A stretch of 64,000 nt of DNA, taken from contig NZ_CP021434.1 in assembly GCF_002162355.1 (NCBI RefSeq), positions 4,642,001 to 4,706,000 of the forward strand. The letters are read 5' to 3'. This DNA comes from Tumebacillus avium (lineage in GTDB: Bacteria; Bacillota; Bacilli; Tumebacillales; Tumebacillaceae). Numbering within the stretch: the first letter of the stretch is position 1; each line of letters begins with the position of its first letter. The notes beneath the pieces were generated by a model that saw only the letters and a list, made by a program, of their open reading frames with translations, ran no database searches and had not been told where the DNA came from. Positions 1 to 9,590 of the stretch are shown here, one piece after another. The translations under genes were made by a program, and so were the position numbers.

Positions 1-853
1 CCCGTCCGATCAGAAAGCCCTTGGCCCCTGTGAACCAGCCGGCTTCTTTCATCTGCCACAGGCTGCGGTACATCTCAGCCGCATTGATCTCCGAGCTTTC
101 CAGATACCAGATCACTCCTTCTTCCCGGCAATACTCGCGGACAAACTCTTGTACCGGCGCATACGGGGTGCCAACCAGCGAACGCAGGATCTCCCAGCAG
201 CCGCCGAGCAGCCGGCCGGAGAACTCCACCGCCGTTTGCGGTTGCTGCTCAGCACCGAGACATTTCCATTCTGTCTGTTCGGTCAGAGCAAACGGGTCGG
301 ACGGCAACTTGCGCGACCAGTGTTTTTGGTAGCGTTCGGACGAATGCTGCACGATCTGTCCGCCCTCCGGTGTGGCCAGCGCATCCACCCAGCGCCTGGT
401 CAACTCATCCCACGGTGTCGTGCCCAGATCGAAAAAGTTGTTGCCGTGCGCCGTCGCATGCCCGGTCAATAGCGTGTACACGAAGCAAAATGTCGTCAGA
501 TCGGAGTAGCCGAGCACCCATTTCGGGTCTGCCTGCCGCAACAGCTCCCAATCGAGCAGCGGCAAAATCTCAAATAAAAACTCCCCGCCCCACACCGGCA
601 CCACCGCCTGCACGTTCGGGTCGAGCAACAGGCGCTGCATCTCTTCGGCCCGCGCTTCTTTTGGAGCTGAGGTCAACTGAACGTTGCTCCACACCATGTC
701 GCTGATCTGCACGTCATAGCCTGCCGCTTCGACATTGCGCTTGGCCTGCTCCATAAACTCTTTCCAATCGAGCGTCACCCCGGAGGACGGCGCATTGACA
801 GCGATCCGTCCGCCAGCAGGCAACGGCTTGGGATAGCGGATTTTTTGGGTCAT
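1..853 (-). CDS. LD-carboxypeptidase-like peptidase, family S66 (MccF/LdcA), 3' end cut by the window
   Basis: Reading leftward from the ATG at 853-851 gives 284 open codons that run off the window. The family cleaves L,D bonds in murein tetrapeptides (LdcA) or inactivates microcin C-like nucleotide-peptides (MccF). The translation shows an N-terminal AVNAPSSGV segment, a VVPVWGG turn, and a GYSDLTTF block whose Ser matches the nucleophile of the S66 Ser-Glu-His triad; later come LLGGCWEIL and YLESSE, the latter probably carrying the catalytic Glu. The His part of the triad lies beyond the edge. A purine-rich GGAAAGGAAG sits upstream of the ATG. The choice between murein recycling and microcin-type self-immunity cannot be made here. 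Confidence 0.82.
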   Translation of the reverse strand, partial: MTQKIRYPKPLPAGGRIAVNAPSSGVTLDWKEFMEQAKRNVEAAGYDVQISDMVWSNVQLTSAPKEARAEEMQRLLLDPNVQAVVPVWGGEFLFEILPLLDWELLRQADPKWVLGYSDLTTFCFVYTLLTGHATAHGNNFFDLGTTPWDELTRRWVDALATPEGGQIVQHSSERYQKHWSRKLPSDPFALTEQTEWKCLGAEQQPQTAVEFSGRLLGGCWEILRSLVGTPYAPVQEFVREYCREEGVIWYLESSEINAAEMYRSLWQMKEAGWFTGAKGFLIGR

Positions 854-999
854 CTCCTTCTTCCTTTCCGGCAATCAATGATTTCTTTGGCATAATTGTA
901 ACATTTTTCTGTCACAATAGCCTCAGATCATTGGTTTTACATGCCGGGGAGTGAATCGGCTTACACTAATCTTGGATTGTTACGAAAGAAGGTGCACGC

Positions 1000-1128
1000 A
1001 TGCGAATGTTGCTGCATGGTCTGTGGATCGCATTGATCATCCTGTTCGCCTGGATTACTGTGGAGCGGCGTTGGTTTGCCGATCCGGTCGAGCCGCCCGA
1101 TCACCCCGACGATACCGAGTGGTGGTAG
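1000..1128 (+). CDS. Small single-pass membrane protein (42 aa), 3' end overlapping the convergent MFS gene
   Basis: The ATG at 1000 follows an AGAAGGTG-like ribosome binding site. The product has a short basic start, one hydrophobic helix (about residues 3-18, rich in L, I, W) and an acidic proline-rich tail (DPVEPPDHPDD) ending in EWW. The last 74 bases overlap the end of the convergent MFS gene. I do not recognise the family. The order positive start, membrane helix, acidic tail is typical of real small membrane proteins, but the overlap and small size leave doubt. Confidence 0.45.
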   Translation: MRMLLHGLWIALIILFAWITVERRWFADPVEPPDHPDDTEWW

Positions 1129-2380
1129 ACGCCGGCGGCAAACGGAACGACCAGAGGAAGGCGACGAGCAAGAGGATCAGCACGAACACAAACAACGATG
1201 GATAGGAAAAGATCACGGTCAGACCGGCCGAAAAGACCGGGAGCACCGCCACCGGTGCGCTGCACATGTTGAGATACGCCACAAAGCGTCCCCTCGTCTC
1301 ATCCGTACAGATCTCCAACAGATAATTGGTAAACCCAATCCAACTCCCACCGACGACCCCCAGCATCACAAATGCCAGCAGCACGTAGGCGCGCACCTGC
1401 TCCGCCGTCTTGCCCATCCCGGCGAGCAGGATCAAGATCGGCACGAGGACATTGATCAGCGCGGTGAACTGAATCGCTTTGCGGTTGCCGTACTGCGCGG
1501 AAAACCAGCCGATCAACAGGCCGGAGAGAATCCCGCCGACCACTTGCGCCATGACCAGCGTCCCGATAAAAGACAAGCCGATCCCTGGCAAGCCTTGCAC
1601 ATACAAAATGTAGAACGGCATCACCAACTGGTGCATCCCGACCAGCGTTTGCACGATCAACAGCGTTCGAAACGCGCGGTTGCGCTTCCACGCGCGCGGC
1701 AAACCGCGCAGGGTGGCCGACCAGGAGGATTCTGGCGCGCTGACCTTGCGGCGCGGCCGGTCTTTGACACAGAGGAAGGAAAGTGTGGAGAGGAACAGCA
1801 CAGCAAAGGCTAGGGAAAAGAAGATCAGAAAGTTGCCCGGATACGGGTAGCGCTCCGGATGAGCCATCACCTGCTGGATGACCAGCCCGCAGCCAAACGA
1901 GCCAACCGCGCCCAGCGACTGCATCAGCCCAAACAGCCGTCCGTGGTTCTCCGTGCGTATCGTGCGGCCAAACAGGTCCATCCAAGGCACTTGGATAATG
2001 CCTTCGCCCAGCGAAAACAACGTATACCCGATGAAAAACGTGAGCAGCACAGCTTGCGAGGAAGGGGTTTGGAGCAGAACAAACGGCAGGAAGAGGAAAG
2101 CAAAGCGGCAGATCAGATAGGTCCAAAAGACGAAGCGGTCCAAACGGGGGATCCGGGACATCCACTGCGCCATGAAGATCTGCGGCAAGATGAATCCCAG
2201 TTGGCGAATGGCGATCGACAGTCCGATCAGCATCGGCGAGCCGCCGACGTGTTCGAGGAACAAGGGGATTAAAATCGTGGCATCGAGGATGGTAAGGGCG
2301 GCGTTATACAGCGCGCCGTCAAGCGTAAGCATGGCAAAATTACGCCTCTCAAGCGCCGAACTGAACCAGTTGGGACGCAT
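1055..2380 (-). CDS. Major facilitator superfamily transporter (441 aa)
   Basis: A polytopic membrane protein with about twelve hydrophobic segments, an RIPRLDRF loop between helices 2 and 3 and a basic central loop near residues 205-230 (KDRPRRK), the usual MFS 6+6 layout. Substrate unknown; drug or metabolite efflux is the default guess. A longer frame opens at 2464, but the ATG at 2380 is preceded by a strong AAAGGAGG, so that start was chosen. The C-terminal tail is basic and low in complexity (ARPDRQTNAAPQ) and is the part that overlaps the small plus-strand gene. It is divergent from the TauE-like gene at 2507. Confidence 0.8.
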   Translation of the reverse strand: MRPNWFSSALERRNFAMLTLDGALYNAALTILDATILIPLFLEHVGGSPMLIGLSIAIRQLGFILPQIFMAQWMSRIPRLDRFVFWTYLICRFAFLFLPFVLLQTPSSQAVLLTFFIGYTLFSLGEGIIQVPWMDLFGRTIRTENHGRLFGLMQSLGAVGSFGCGLVIQQVMAHPERYPYPGNFLIFFSLAFAVLFLSTLSFLCVKDRPRRKVSAPESSWSATLRGLPRAWKRNRAFRTLLIVQTLVGMHQLVMPFYILYVQGLPGIGLSFIGTLVMAQVVGGILSGLLIGWFSAQYGNRKAIQFTALINVLVPILILLAGMGKTAEQVRAYVLLAFVMLGVVGGSWIGFTNYLLEICTDETRGRFVAYLNMCSAPVAVLPVFSAGLTVIFSYPSLFVFVLILLLVAFLWSFRLPPASTTTRYRRGDRAARPDRQTNAAPQ

Positions 2381-2506
2381 ACAAAGAGAGCCTCCTTTAA
2401 GGATCGTTATAGTTTTAGTGGGAAGAACCGTTTTCTTGCGGTACAATGAAGCGGAACTGTCCAATACATACCAACAAGGGTCTTACGGAGGTGTTTTCTT
2501 ACAATC

Positions 2507-3298
2507 ATGATCGATGCACTCCTTTTGTTTTTCACTGGTGTTTTAGCCGGGGTGACCGGCTCGATCGTAGGACTCGGCGGCGGATTTATTGTCGTGCCTG
2601 TGATCTCCTTTTTATACACGATGGTGCCTGCTCACATCGTCGGCACGTCGATGGCCGTGCTGTTCTTCAACTCGATCTCCAGCACGATCACCTATGCCCG
2701 CCAAAAGCGCATCGACTTTGCCGCTGGCATCTCCTTTGCCGCCGCCAGCATCCCCGGTTCGATCATCGGGGCGTTTATCGCAGAAGGCATGGCGAGCAAA
2801 ACGTTTTTTGTCGGCTTCGGCTGTTTCCTGATCTTCATCTCGCTGTTTCTCGTCTTCAAGCCGAAAAAACCGGTTCGCTTGCCGCTCGAACCCACTGTGC
2901 ACCGCAAATTCGTCGACGCATCCGGCACGGAGTTTGAGTATTCGTATCACCGTCCTCTCGGAATCATCATCTCGTTTGTGGTCGGTTTCATCTCCAGCCT
3001 GCTGGGCATCGGCGGCGGGAGCATCCTCGTGCCGATGATGGCAATCCTGTTCGCCTTCCCTCCGCACATCGCGACGGCAACCTCGATGTTCACGATCTTC
3101 TTGTCGGCGATCATCGGTACCAGCACGCACTGGTACCTGGACAACATCGACTGGATGAAAGTGCTGTTCTTAGCGCCCGGCGCTTTTGTCGGCGGACTGA
3201 TCGGCGCACGGCTGGCTCCGAAACTGCTGGCTCAGACGATCTTGCGCATTTTGTCAGCGATGCTGATCATCGTGGCAATTCGCCTGATTACAAAATAG
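2507..3298 (+). CDS. TauE/SafE family sulfite or organosulfonate exporter-like permease
   Basis: This 263-residue membrane protein has the duplicated TauE/SafE architecture: two halves, each beginning with a glycine-rich helix (GSIVGLGGGFIVVP near residue 19 and LLGIGGGSILVPM near 165), joined by a hydrophilic loop of about residues 123-148. Family members export sulfite, sulfoacetate or similar anions, or act as related permeases; the substrate here is unknown. GGAGGT lies upstream at a rather long 14-base spacing. The gene ends before a strong bidirectional terminator. Confidence 0.85.
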   Translation: MIDALLLFFTGVLAGVTGSIVGLGGGFIVVPVISFLYTMVPAHIVGTSMAVLFFNSISSTITYARQKRIDFAAGISFAAASIPGSIIGAFIAEGMASKTFFVGFGCFLIFISLFLVFKPKKPVRLPLEPTVHRKFVDASGTEFEYSYHRPLGIIISFVVGFISSLLGIGGGSILVPMMAILFAFPPHIATATSMFTIFLSAIIGTSTHWYLDNIDWMKVLFLAPGAFVGGLIGARLAPKLLAQTILRILSAMLIIVAIRLITK

Positions 3299-3332
3299 AT
3301 ATGTCGAATGATCTACACCCTAGAACAGACAG

Positions 3333-3363
3333 AAAGAGGACGGCTCAAGGAGCCGTCCTCTTT
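3333..3363. terminator. Bidirectional rho-independent terminator
   Basis: A perfect 11-bp stem GAGGACGGCTC / GAGCCGTCCTC with an AAG loop, flanked by A-rich sequence on the left and T-rich on the right. It can stop transcription from both the TauE-like gene (+) and the obg-JAMM end (-). The stop codon of the JAMM gene lies inside the stem. Confidence 0.85.
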
Positions 3364-3719
3364 ATTTGACACGCCTGCCAGACAGGCTGTTCATCTTGAA
3401 ACGAAACGATCACACACCACAGTTCCAGGTACATCCACTCCCGCAAGTCGCGGGCGGAAGGAACGGCGGCGGCTGTGGGATGGGAATGCACCAGCGCCAG
3501 AGGCGTCAGACCGGACGCGCTCGTCTCAGCCAGCGCATCCAGCCATTCCTGCGGCTGCACGAGATAGCCGGTCAGCGGGTCGGCTGCCACATTGCGCAAA
3601 GGGCGCCAATGCAGCACCTCGTCCCCTTGCCCGCTCCAGAGCCCGACCCCTTCCTGCGGCAGGCAGTCTTGCAGATCGGCGATGGTCTGTGCGACCAGTT
3701 CCTCCGTCACCTGCAGCAT
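3345..3719 (-). CDS. Stand-alone JAMM/MPN metalloprotease-fold protein (124 aa)
   Basis: The core carries a full JAMM zinc motif: Glu23 (PQEGVGLWSG), His78 and His80 (VHSHP), Ser88 and Asp91 (PSARD). Bacterial stand-alone JAMM proteins act as isopeptidases or in sulfur-carrier processing; its substrate is unknown. The ATG lies 6 bases after the obg stop with only a poor ribosome binding site, so translation is probably coupled to obg. The C-terminus ends in the terminator hairpin. No ThiS/MoaD-like partner is seen nearby. In B. subtilis this position after obg holds other genes, so it looks lineage-specific. Confidence 0.8.
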   Translation of the reverse strand: MLQVTEELVAQTIADLQDCLPQEGVGLWSGQGDEVLHWRPLRNVAADPLTGYLVQPQEWLDALAETSASGLTPLALVHSHPTAAAVPSARDLREWMYLELWCVIVSFQDEQPVWQACQIKRTAP

Positions 3720-3725
3720 GAAGGA

Positions 3726-5027
<1,302 letters not shown>

Positions 5028-5615
5028 CTATTCCTGCGCTTGAAAGCGAATCGAATATTCGATTCCGTCTTCCTCCTGAAGCTGTTTAAACTCGATTCCC
5101 TGCTGCATCCATTTCTCTGCCCACGCGGAAAAATCGGGCTCGCTGTCTCCGGCGCTGTCGAGAAACCATCCTATCTCATAGCCTTGACCGAATGCGACAA
5201 TCCATACATCCATTCGCAAAGGTTCCAGCAAGGTCATCGAATGCTTGCCGACCGTGTCGAGCAAGTCGAACAGCACCTGCGCAGCCCGGCTCTCAGCTGG
5301 CAAGGACGGCGTTTCTAATTGTTCATATGAGGCGTGCAAATGCAACATCTGGTAGCAAATGTCGCGCGTCAGCACCACATACGAGATCATCGGGCTGGCA
5401 ATCGCCGACATTTCGGTGTGCCGCTGGGCTTCGGCGATCAAGTTTTGAATCGGCTCTTGCAGTCGATCAAACTTTTTCATCTGGGAATAGGCGTGAAGCA
5501 GTTGCACCTGATTCATCAAATCATGCCGGTACGTGCGCAACACGTCCAGACTGTCTTCCATCAATCGACGAATTTCCAGTACGTTAGTTTGCTCCGAAGG
5601 AAGGTTTTGATTCAT
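5028..5615 (-). CDS. spo0B: Spo0B sporulation phosphotransferase (195 aa)
   Basis: Spo0B passes phosphate from Spo0F to Spo0A in the sporulation phosphorelay. The N-terminal helix carries YRHDLMNQVQLLHAY, matching the phosphorylated His of the Spo0B hairpin (His31 from the chosen start); the C-terminal half is a degenerate kinase-like fold without ATP-binding boxes, as in known Spo0B. Sequence conservation outside the His helix is weak, as usual, but the position between rpmA and obg is diagnostic. Two ATGs lie six bases apart; AAAGGA is correctly spaced only for the second, at 5615. Confidence 0.9.
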   Translation of the reverse strand: MNQNLPSEQTNVLEIRRLMEDSLDVLRTYRHDLMNQVQLLHAYSQMKKFDRLQEPIQNLIAEAQRHTEMSAIASPMISYVVLTRDICYQMLHLHASYEQLETPSLPAESRAAQVLFDLLDTVGKHSMTLLEPLRMDVWIVAFGQGYEIGWFLDSAGDSEPDFSAWAEKWMQQGIEFKQLQEEDGIEYSIRFQAQE

Positions 5616-5705
5616 ACTCATGTCCTTTCTTCCACCATGGTCACATCATTGCCTTAGCCTCATACACTTCGACAACCGGAAAAGAATTCCTGTGGTCTAT
5701 GCTAT

Positions 5706-5741
5706 AAAAAAAGCGACTCTCCGCGAGGGAGAATCGCTTTT
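5706..5741 (-). terminator. Rho-independent terminator after rpmA
   Basis: On the minus strand, AAAGCGATTCTCC pairs with GGAGAGTCGCTTT across a short loop and is followed by a run of T. It closes the rplU-prp-rpmA transcript and separates it from spo0B-obg. Confidence 0.85.
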
Positions 5742-5752
5742 CGCAAAAGCTC

Positions 5753-6055
5753 TTACGCTTCAACAGCTTCTGCAACCACGACCGGGTATACGCTGACTTT
5801 CTTCTTGTCGCGACCCATGCGCTCGAAAGCAACACGGCCCTCAACTTTAGCAAACAGCGTATCGTCGCCGCCGATACCGACGTTCAGGCCCGGGTAGATC
5901 TTGGTGCCGCGTTGGCGAACCAGGATCGAACCAGCGGTAACTACCTGACCGTCTGCACGCTTAACGCCCAGACGCTTCGAGATGGAGTCACGACCGTTTT
6001 TGGAGGAACCTACCCCCTTCTTGGACGCGAACAGCTGAAGGTTCAATTTAATCAT
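5753..6055 (-). CDS. rpmA: 50S ribosomal protein bL27 (100 aa)
   Basis: bL27 reaches toward the peptidyl-transferase centre. The Firmicute-type N-terminal extension LNLQLFA precedes [13 protein letters not shown]; this extension must be removed by the Prp protease to expose the functional N-terminus, and prp is the next gene upstream. Length and body ([16 protein letters not shown]) are typical. Its start follows GGAGGTGG. Confidence 0.98.
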   Translation of the reverse strand: MIKLNLQLFASKKGVGSSKNGRDSISKRLGVKRADGQVVTAGSILVRQRGTKIYPGLNVGIGGDDTLFAKVEGRVAFERMGRDKKKVSVYPVVVAEAVEA

Positions 6056-6088
6056 TTCATTCCACCTCCGATACTGTGGATTGTGCCC

Positions 6089-6424
6089 TTAACGGGACTT
6101 CTCGGTAAATTTCACAAAGTCCGGATATGCATCCGCGACTTGACGAATTCCAAAGGACATAGATTCCATAAGCAATTGGAGCTTTTCATTCTCCACGCCA
6201 TCCAGTGCAGGCACTTCGCATACGACATCACCAGAGGCGATCTCGTCGTCTGTTGCGACGACTACGCCAAGCAATTGCTCCGACGAGTTGATCGCATTCG
6301 TGACCAAAATCGAGACGGCAGCACACACGATATCATAACCGTGGTCGGCTGCGCCTGCATGTCCACGAACAGAAAATTTCCGTATCCTGCGCTGATCGTC
6401 ACGCCAAATAACCGAGCGGATCAT
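6089..6424 (-). CDS. prp: Ribosomal-processing cysteine protease Prp (111 aa)
   Basis: Prp cleaves the N-terminal extension of bL27. The His-Cys dyad is visible: His22 in RGHAGAADHGYD and Cys34 in DIVCAAVS, with the typical 11-residue spacing. It lies between rplU and rpmA as in most Firmicutes and starts only six bases after the rplU stop without a clear Shine-Dalgarno, suggesting translational coupling. Confidence 0.95.
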   Translation of the reverse strand: MIRSVIWRDDQRRIRKFSVRGHAGAADHGYDIVCAAVSILVTNAINSSEQLLGVVVATDDEIASGDVVCEVPALDGVENEKLQLLMESMSFGIRQVADAYPDFVKFTEKSR

Positions 6425-6430
6425 GCGAGA

Positions 6431-6739
6431 TTACGCGTTGATCTTTTCGATTTGAACTTGGGTATACGGTTGACGATGACCTTGCTTACGACGGTAGTTT
6501 TTCTTAGACTTGTACTTGAAAACGATGATCTTCTTCGCTTTGCCATGCTTCAGGACTTTCGCAGAAACGGTTGCGCCAGCTACAGCCGGGGAACCAACTA
6601 CTACGCCGCCTTCCTTGGAAACGAGGAGAACTTCGTCAAAAGTAACAGCTTCGCCTTCAACGTCGAGCTTCTCAACGAAGATCACGTCGCCTTCTGCTAC
6701 CTTGTACTGCTTGCCGCCAGTCTTAACGATTGCGTACAT
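6431..6739 (-). CDS. rplU: 50S ribosomal protein bL21 (102 aa)
   Basis: Begins [14 protein letters not shown], the family signature, and ends with [17 protein letters not shown]. bL21 binds 23S rRNA. A start nine bases upstream is open, but AGGAGGTG is spaced seven bases from the ATG at 6739. First gene of the rplU-prp-rpmA operon, preceded by a structured leader and a strong promoter. Confidence 0.98.
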   Translation of the reverse strand: MYAIVKTGGKQYKVAEGDVIFVEKLDVEGEAVTFDEVLLVSKEGGVVVGSPAVAGATVSAKVLKHGKAKKIIVFKYKSKKNYRRKQGHRQPYTQVQIEKINA

Positions 6740-6744
6740 TATGT

Positions 6745-6855
6745 GCACCTCCTATTACTCAGACTCACTACTCCTAGGTAGTCACAAGGACGTTTCGAAC
6801 CCGGACTATGTGGTTACAGCGTGCACGAACTATAAAACTACAGAACATCACGCTA
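6745..6855 (-). ncRNA. Probable ribosomal protein L21 leader RNA
   Basis: About 110 transcribed bases lie between the sigma-A promoter and rplU without an ORF. They contain the block CCGGGTTCGAAACGTCC and local inverted repeats (ACTACCTAGGAGTAGT), in the place where Firmicutes carry the autoregulatory L21 leader. A covariance-model match was not run; the call rests on position, length and partial sequence resemblance. Confidence 0.5.
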
Positions 6856-6862
6856 CTAACGT

Positions 6863-6892
6863 ATAGTATCATAGTCAGCAGCGCGATGTCAA
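6863..6892 (-). promoter_or_regulatory. Sigma-A promoter of rplU operon
   Basis: Consensus -35 TTGACA (6892-6887) and -10 TACTAT (6868-6863) are separated by 18 bases, upstream of the rplU leader and just after the rng stop. Confidence 0.8.
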
Positions 6893-6901
6893 CGAAGCGA
6901 T

Positions 6902-8590
6902 TTAGTTGGGTCGTTGCACGATATTTGCTTTGGCATAGGTGCGAAACACCTGCGCAATTTTGATCAGCACCGTTTCACCGACATGCATGCCGGCGTTTTG
7001 CACATCGAGCACATAGCCTTCCAGCCGGGCGATGCCGTCCCGCGTGTTGTGCGCGTGCGGCTCGTCGATCCGCACTTCGAGGACTTGTCCGATCTGCACC
7101 GGCAGCGCTCTCATCTCGACCTCGGCGACCGTGCCCGCCCAGAGAATGCGGTGTTCGGCCATGTGCAGGCTCTCGCGCCCTTTGATGAAGATGCGCTTTT
7201 TCGTCTCCCGCTCCAGGCGCTGCAGGTTCTGCCCGCCCGGACCGATCAGCTGCGCCGCCACCAGCGGGTGGCATTCGATCAGCACCGCCGCGTGCTCCTG
7301 CGTGGCGAGGTACTCCAGCAGTTCGCGCTCGATGCGGGCGGCCATCGTCTCTTCGGAGAAGACTTTGCCTTTCCCTTCGCAGTAGTGGCAGGGGCGCATC
7401 ACCACTTCATCGAGCGACTGGCGCACTTTTTTGCGGGTCATCTCGATCAGGCCGAGCTGCGTCATGCCCAGCACATGGGCGCGAGTGCGGTCCTTTTTCA
7501 ACTGGGTCTCCAGCTCTTCCAGCACCAGTTGCTTGTTCGCCGGATCACGCATGTCGATAAAGTCGATGATGATAATCCCACCCAGGTCGCGCAGGCGGAC
7601 CTGACGCACCAGTTCGCGGGCCGCTTCAATGTTGGTCTTCAGCACCGTCTCCTCAAGCGACGTCGTGCCGACGAACTTGCCGGTGTTGATGTCGATCGCC
7701 GTCAGCGCCTCCGTCTGGTCGATCACCATGAAGCCGCCCGACTTGAGCCAGACTTTGCGCTTTAATGCTTTTTCGAGATCCTGGTCGATGCGGTGGGCGG
7801 AGAACAGGTTCTCTTTGTCCTTGTACAGCTTGACGCGCTCCTGCAGATGCTTGGAGCCGTATTGCAGCAGTTCGCGCACCGTCTCGTACGCCTCCGCCGT
7901 GTCGACGACAAACTCGTCCACATCGTCGGTAAAAAAGTCGCGCACGGAGCGGCTGAGCAAGTCGAGGTCGCGGTAGACCACGCCGGGCACCTTCACGCTT
8001 TTCGACTGTTTCTGCACGCGCTGCCACTGCGCTTTCAAGAACGTATAGTCATTTTCAAAAACGGATGCTTCTGCGCCTTCCGCTGCGGTGCGCACGATCA
8101 CGCCCGTATCTTCATCGCGGATGCGCTCGGCGATCTCCTTGATCCGATCGCGCTCCGCTTCATTTTCGATCCGGCGCGACACGCCGACATACGGCTGTCC
8201 CGGCATCATCACCAGGATGCGGCCCGGCAAGGACAGGTTGGTCGTCACCCTGGCGCCTTTGCTGCCGACCGCCTCTTTGCTGACCTGTACGACGATCTCC
8301 TGCCCTTCGCGGAGCAGTTCATTGATCTTCGGCTTGGTCTCCGGCGGCGTTTCGCCCGGCAAGAGCGACAAGGCGTCATCTATGTAGAGAAAGGCGTTCT
8401 TCTCGATCCCGATATCGACAAACGCCGCCTGCATGCCCGGCAGGACATTGGCTACGCGGCCTCTGTAAATATTGCCGACGACGCCTTCCCCGTTGCTGCG
8501 CTCCAAATAATATTCCACTGTGCGGCCGTCTTCCAGGATGGCCACGCGCAATTCACGATGATCGGTTGAAACGAGGATTTGTTTGCGCAT
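6902..8590 (-). CDS. rng: Ribonuclease E/G family endoribonuclease (562 aa)
   Basis: RNase G-type enzymes trim rRNA and mRNA 5' ends. Visible parts: the S1-containing N-terminal part (NIYRGRVANVLPGMQAAFVDIG), the catalytic core with GGIIIIDFIDM and AIDINTGKFVG carrying the two metal-binding Asp, and the zinc-link CHYCEGKGKV that ties dimers. There is no long C-terminal degradosome scaffold, so it is RNase G-like rather than full RNase E. The frame opens at 8647, but the ATG at 8590 has AGGGAGGG at proper spacing and gives the typical MRKQILVS start. Confidence 0.95.
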   Translation of the reverse strand: MRKQILVSTDHRELRVAILEDGRTVEYYLERSNGEGVVGNIYRGRVANVLPGMQAAFVDIGIEKNAFLYIDDALSLLPGETPPETKPKINELLREGQEIVVQVSKEAVGSKGARVTTNLSLPGRILVMMPGQPYVGVSRRIENEAERDRIKEIAERIRDEDTGVIVRTAAEGAEASVFENDYTFLKAQWQRVQKQSKSVKVPGVVYRDLDLLSRSVRDFFTDDVDEFVVDTAEAYETVRELLQYGSKHLQERVKLYKDKENLFSAHRIDQDLEKALKRKVWLKSGGFMVIDQTEALTAIDINTGKFVGTTSLEETVLKTNIEAARELVRQVRLRDLGGIIIIDFIDMRDPANKQLVLEELETQLKKDRTRAHVLGMTQLGLIEMTRKKVRQSLDEVVMRPCHYCEGKGKVFSEETMAARIERELLEYLATQEHAAVLIECHPLVAAQLIGPGGQNLQRLERETKKRIFIKGRESLHMAEHRILWAGTVAEVEMRALPVQIGQVLEVRIDEPHAHNTRDGIARLEGYVLDVQNAGMHVGETVLIKIAQVFRTYAKANIVQRPN

Positions 8591-8672
8591 CTGCACACCC
8601 TCCCTTTGCCAATTGCAGGATTCTAACGGCTTACCTTTCGACAGCACGCACCGAATTCCTCTTCCGTTGCCA

Positions 8673-9572
8673 TCAAGCGGACGGTTTGCGCCGCTCTGCC
8701 AGTTGGCGCAACGTCATCCGCATGCCATTCTCTTCAAAGACACTATGCACCAAATCATCCTCCGCTAAAACAGCGGTCACATTTTTTTGTACATCCAGCA
8801 CGTAGATCATGTGATAAGCGTCCGGAGCGAAGCGTTCGATCACCTCGCGCACCTTCATCGTGTCCGGCACCGCGAGCGACCGCACTTGCTGCGGCTCTTT
8901 GCGCTGCTCCCGCCGCTTGGCATCGAGAAAACGGATCACGTCGACGCGCATCTGCTTCTTTAACTCCCACGCAGAGAGCAGCAGAAAGGCGCCAAGCGTC
9001 AAAAAGCCGACATTAAAGTAGCCGACCCACAGCGACACGAGCCCCACGATGACCAAGAGCGCCCCCATCCCAAAGGACATGCGAATCGACACCTCCGTAG
9101 CCGCGCGGTACCCCTGCTCCCGGGACGCGGCGGCGCGCAGAATGCGCCCTCCGTCCAGCGGCAAGGCGGGCAGCAGATTGAAAAAGCCGATCATCAGGTT
9201 GCCTTTGATAAAAAACTCGGTCAGCCACTCCGACCACAGCCCGGCTGCGTGCAGCAGAACGGCGACCAGAATCATCAGCAGGTTGTTCAGCGGACCTGCG
9301 ATGGCGATCGCCACTTCGTGCCTCGGATTCCACCCCATCGCGCCATGCTCCAGCTTGGCCACGCCGCCAAAGGGCAGGATCACCATCTCGCGAATTTTGT
9401 AGCCGTAGGAGGTGGCGACAAAGACGTGCCCCAACTCGTGGATGATGACGATTGTAAACAGCACGAGCATTTCCACCAGCATCCCCGATGCAACGGCAGC
9501 CACACAGAGCAGCAAGAACAGCGGATGAATCCTGACTTTCATGCCAAACGGCCAAAACTTGCTGAGGTTCAT
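8673..9572 (-). CDS. spoIVFB: SpoIVFB, intramembrane metalloprotease of sigma-K activation (299 aa)
   Basis: A site-2-type protease that cleaves pro-sigma-K in the mother cell. It shows the zinc motif HELGH (His45, Glu46, His49) inside a membrane helix and the third ligand in LPLDGGR (about Asp140), about six hydrophobic segments, and a C-terminal cytosolic domain (about 220-299) resembling the ATP-sensing CBS region of SpoIVFB. It directly follows spoIVFA. The ATG at 9572 was preferred to the GTG three bases upstream. Confidence 0.95.
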   Translation of the reverse strand: MNLSKFWPFGMKVRIHPLFLLLCVAAVASGMLVEMLVLFTIVIIHELGHVFVATSYGYKIREMVILPFGGVAKLEHGAMGWNPRHEVAIAIAGPLNNLLMILVAVLLHAAGLWSEWLTEFFIKGNLMIGFFNLLPALPLDGGRILRAAASREQGYRAATEVSIRMSFGMGALLVIVGLVSLWVGYFNVGFLTLGAFLLLSAWELKKQMRVDVIRFLDAKRREQRKEPQQVRSLAVPDTMKVREVIERFAPDAYHMIYVLDVQKNVTAVLAEDDLVHSVFEENGMRMTLRQLAERRKPSA

Positions 9573-9590
9573 CACGTTCGCACCTGCGTT

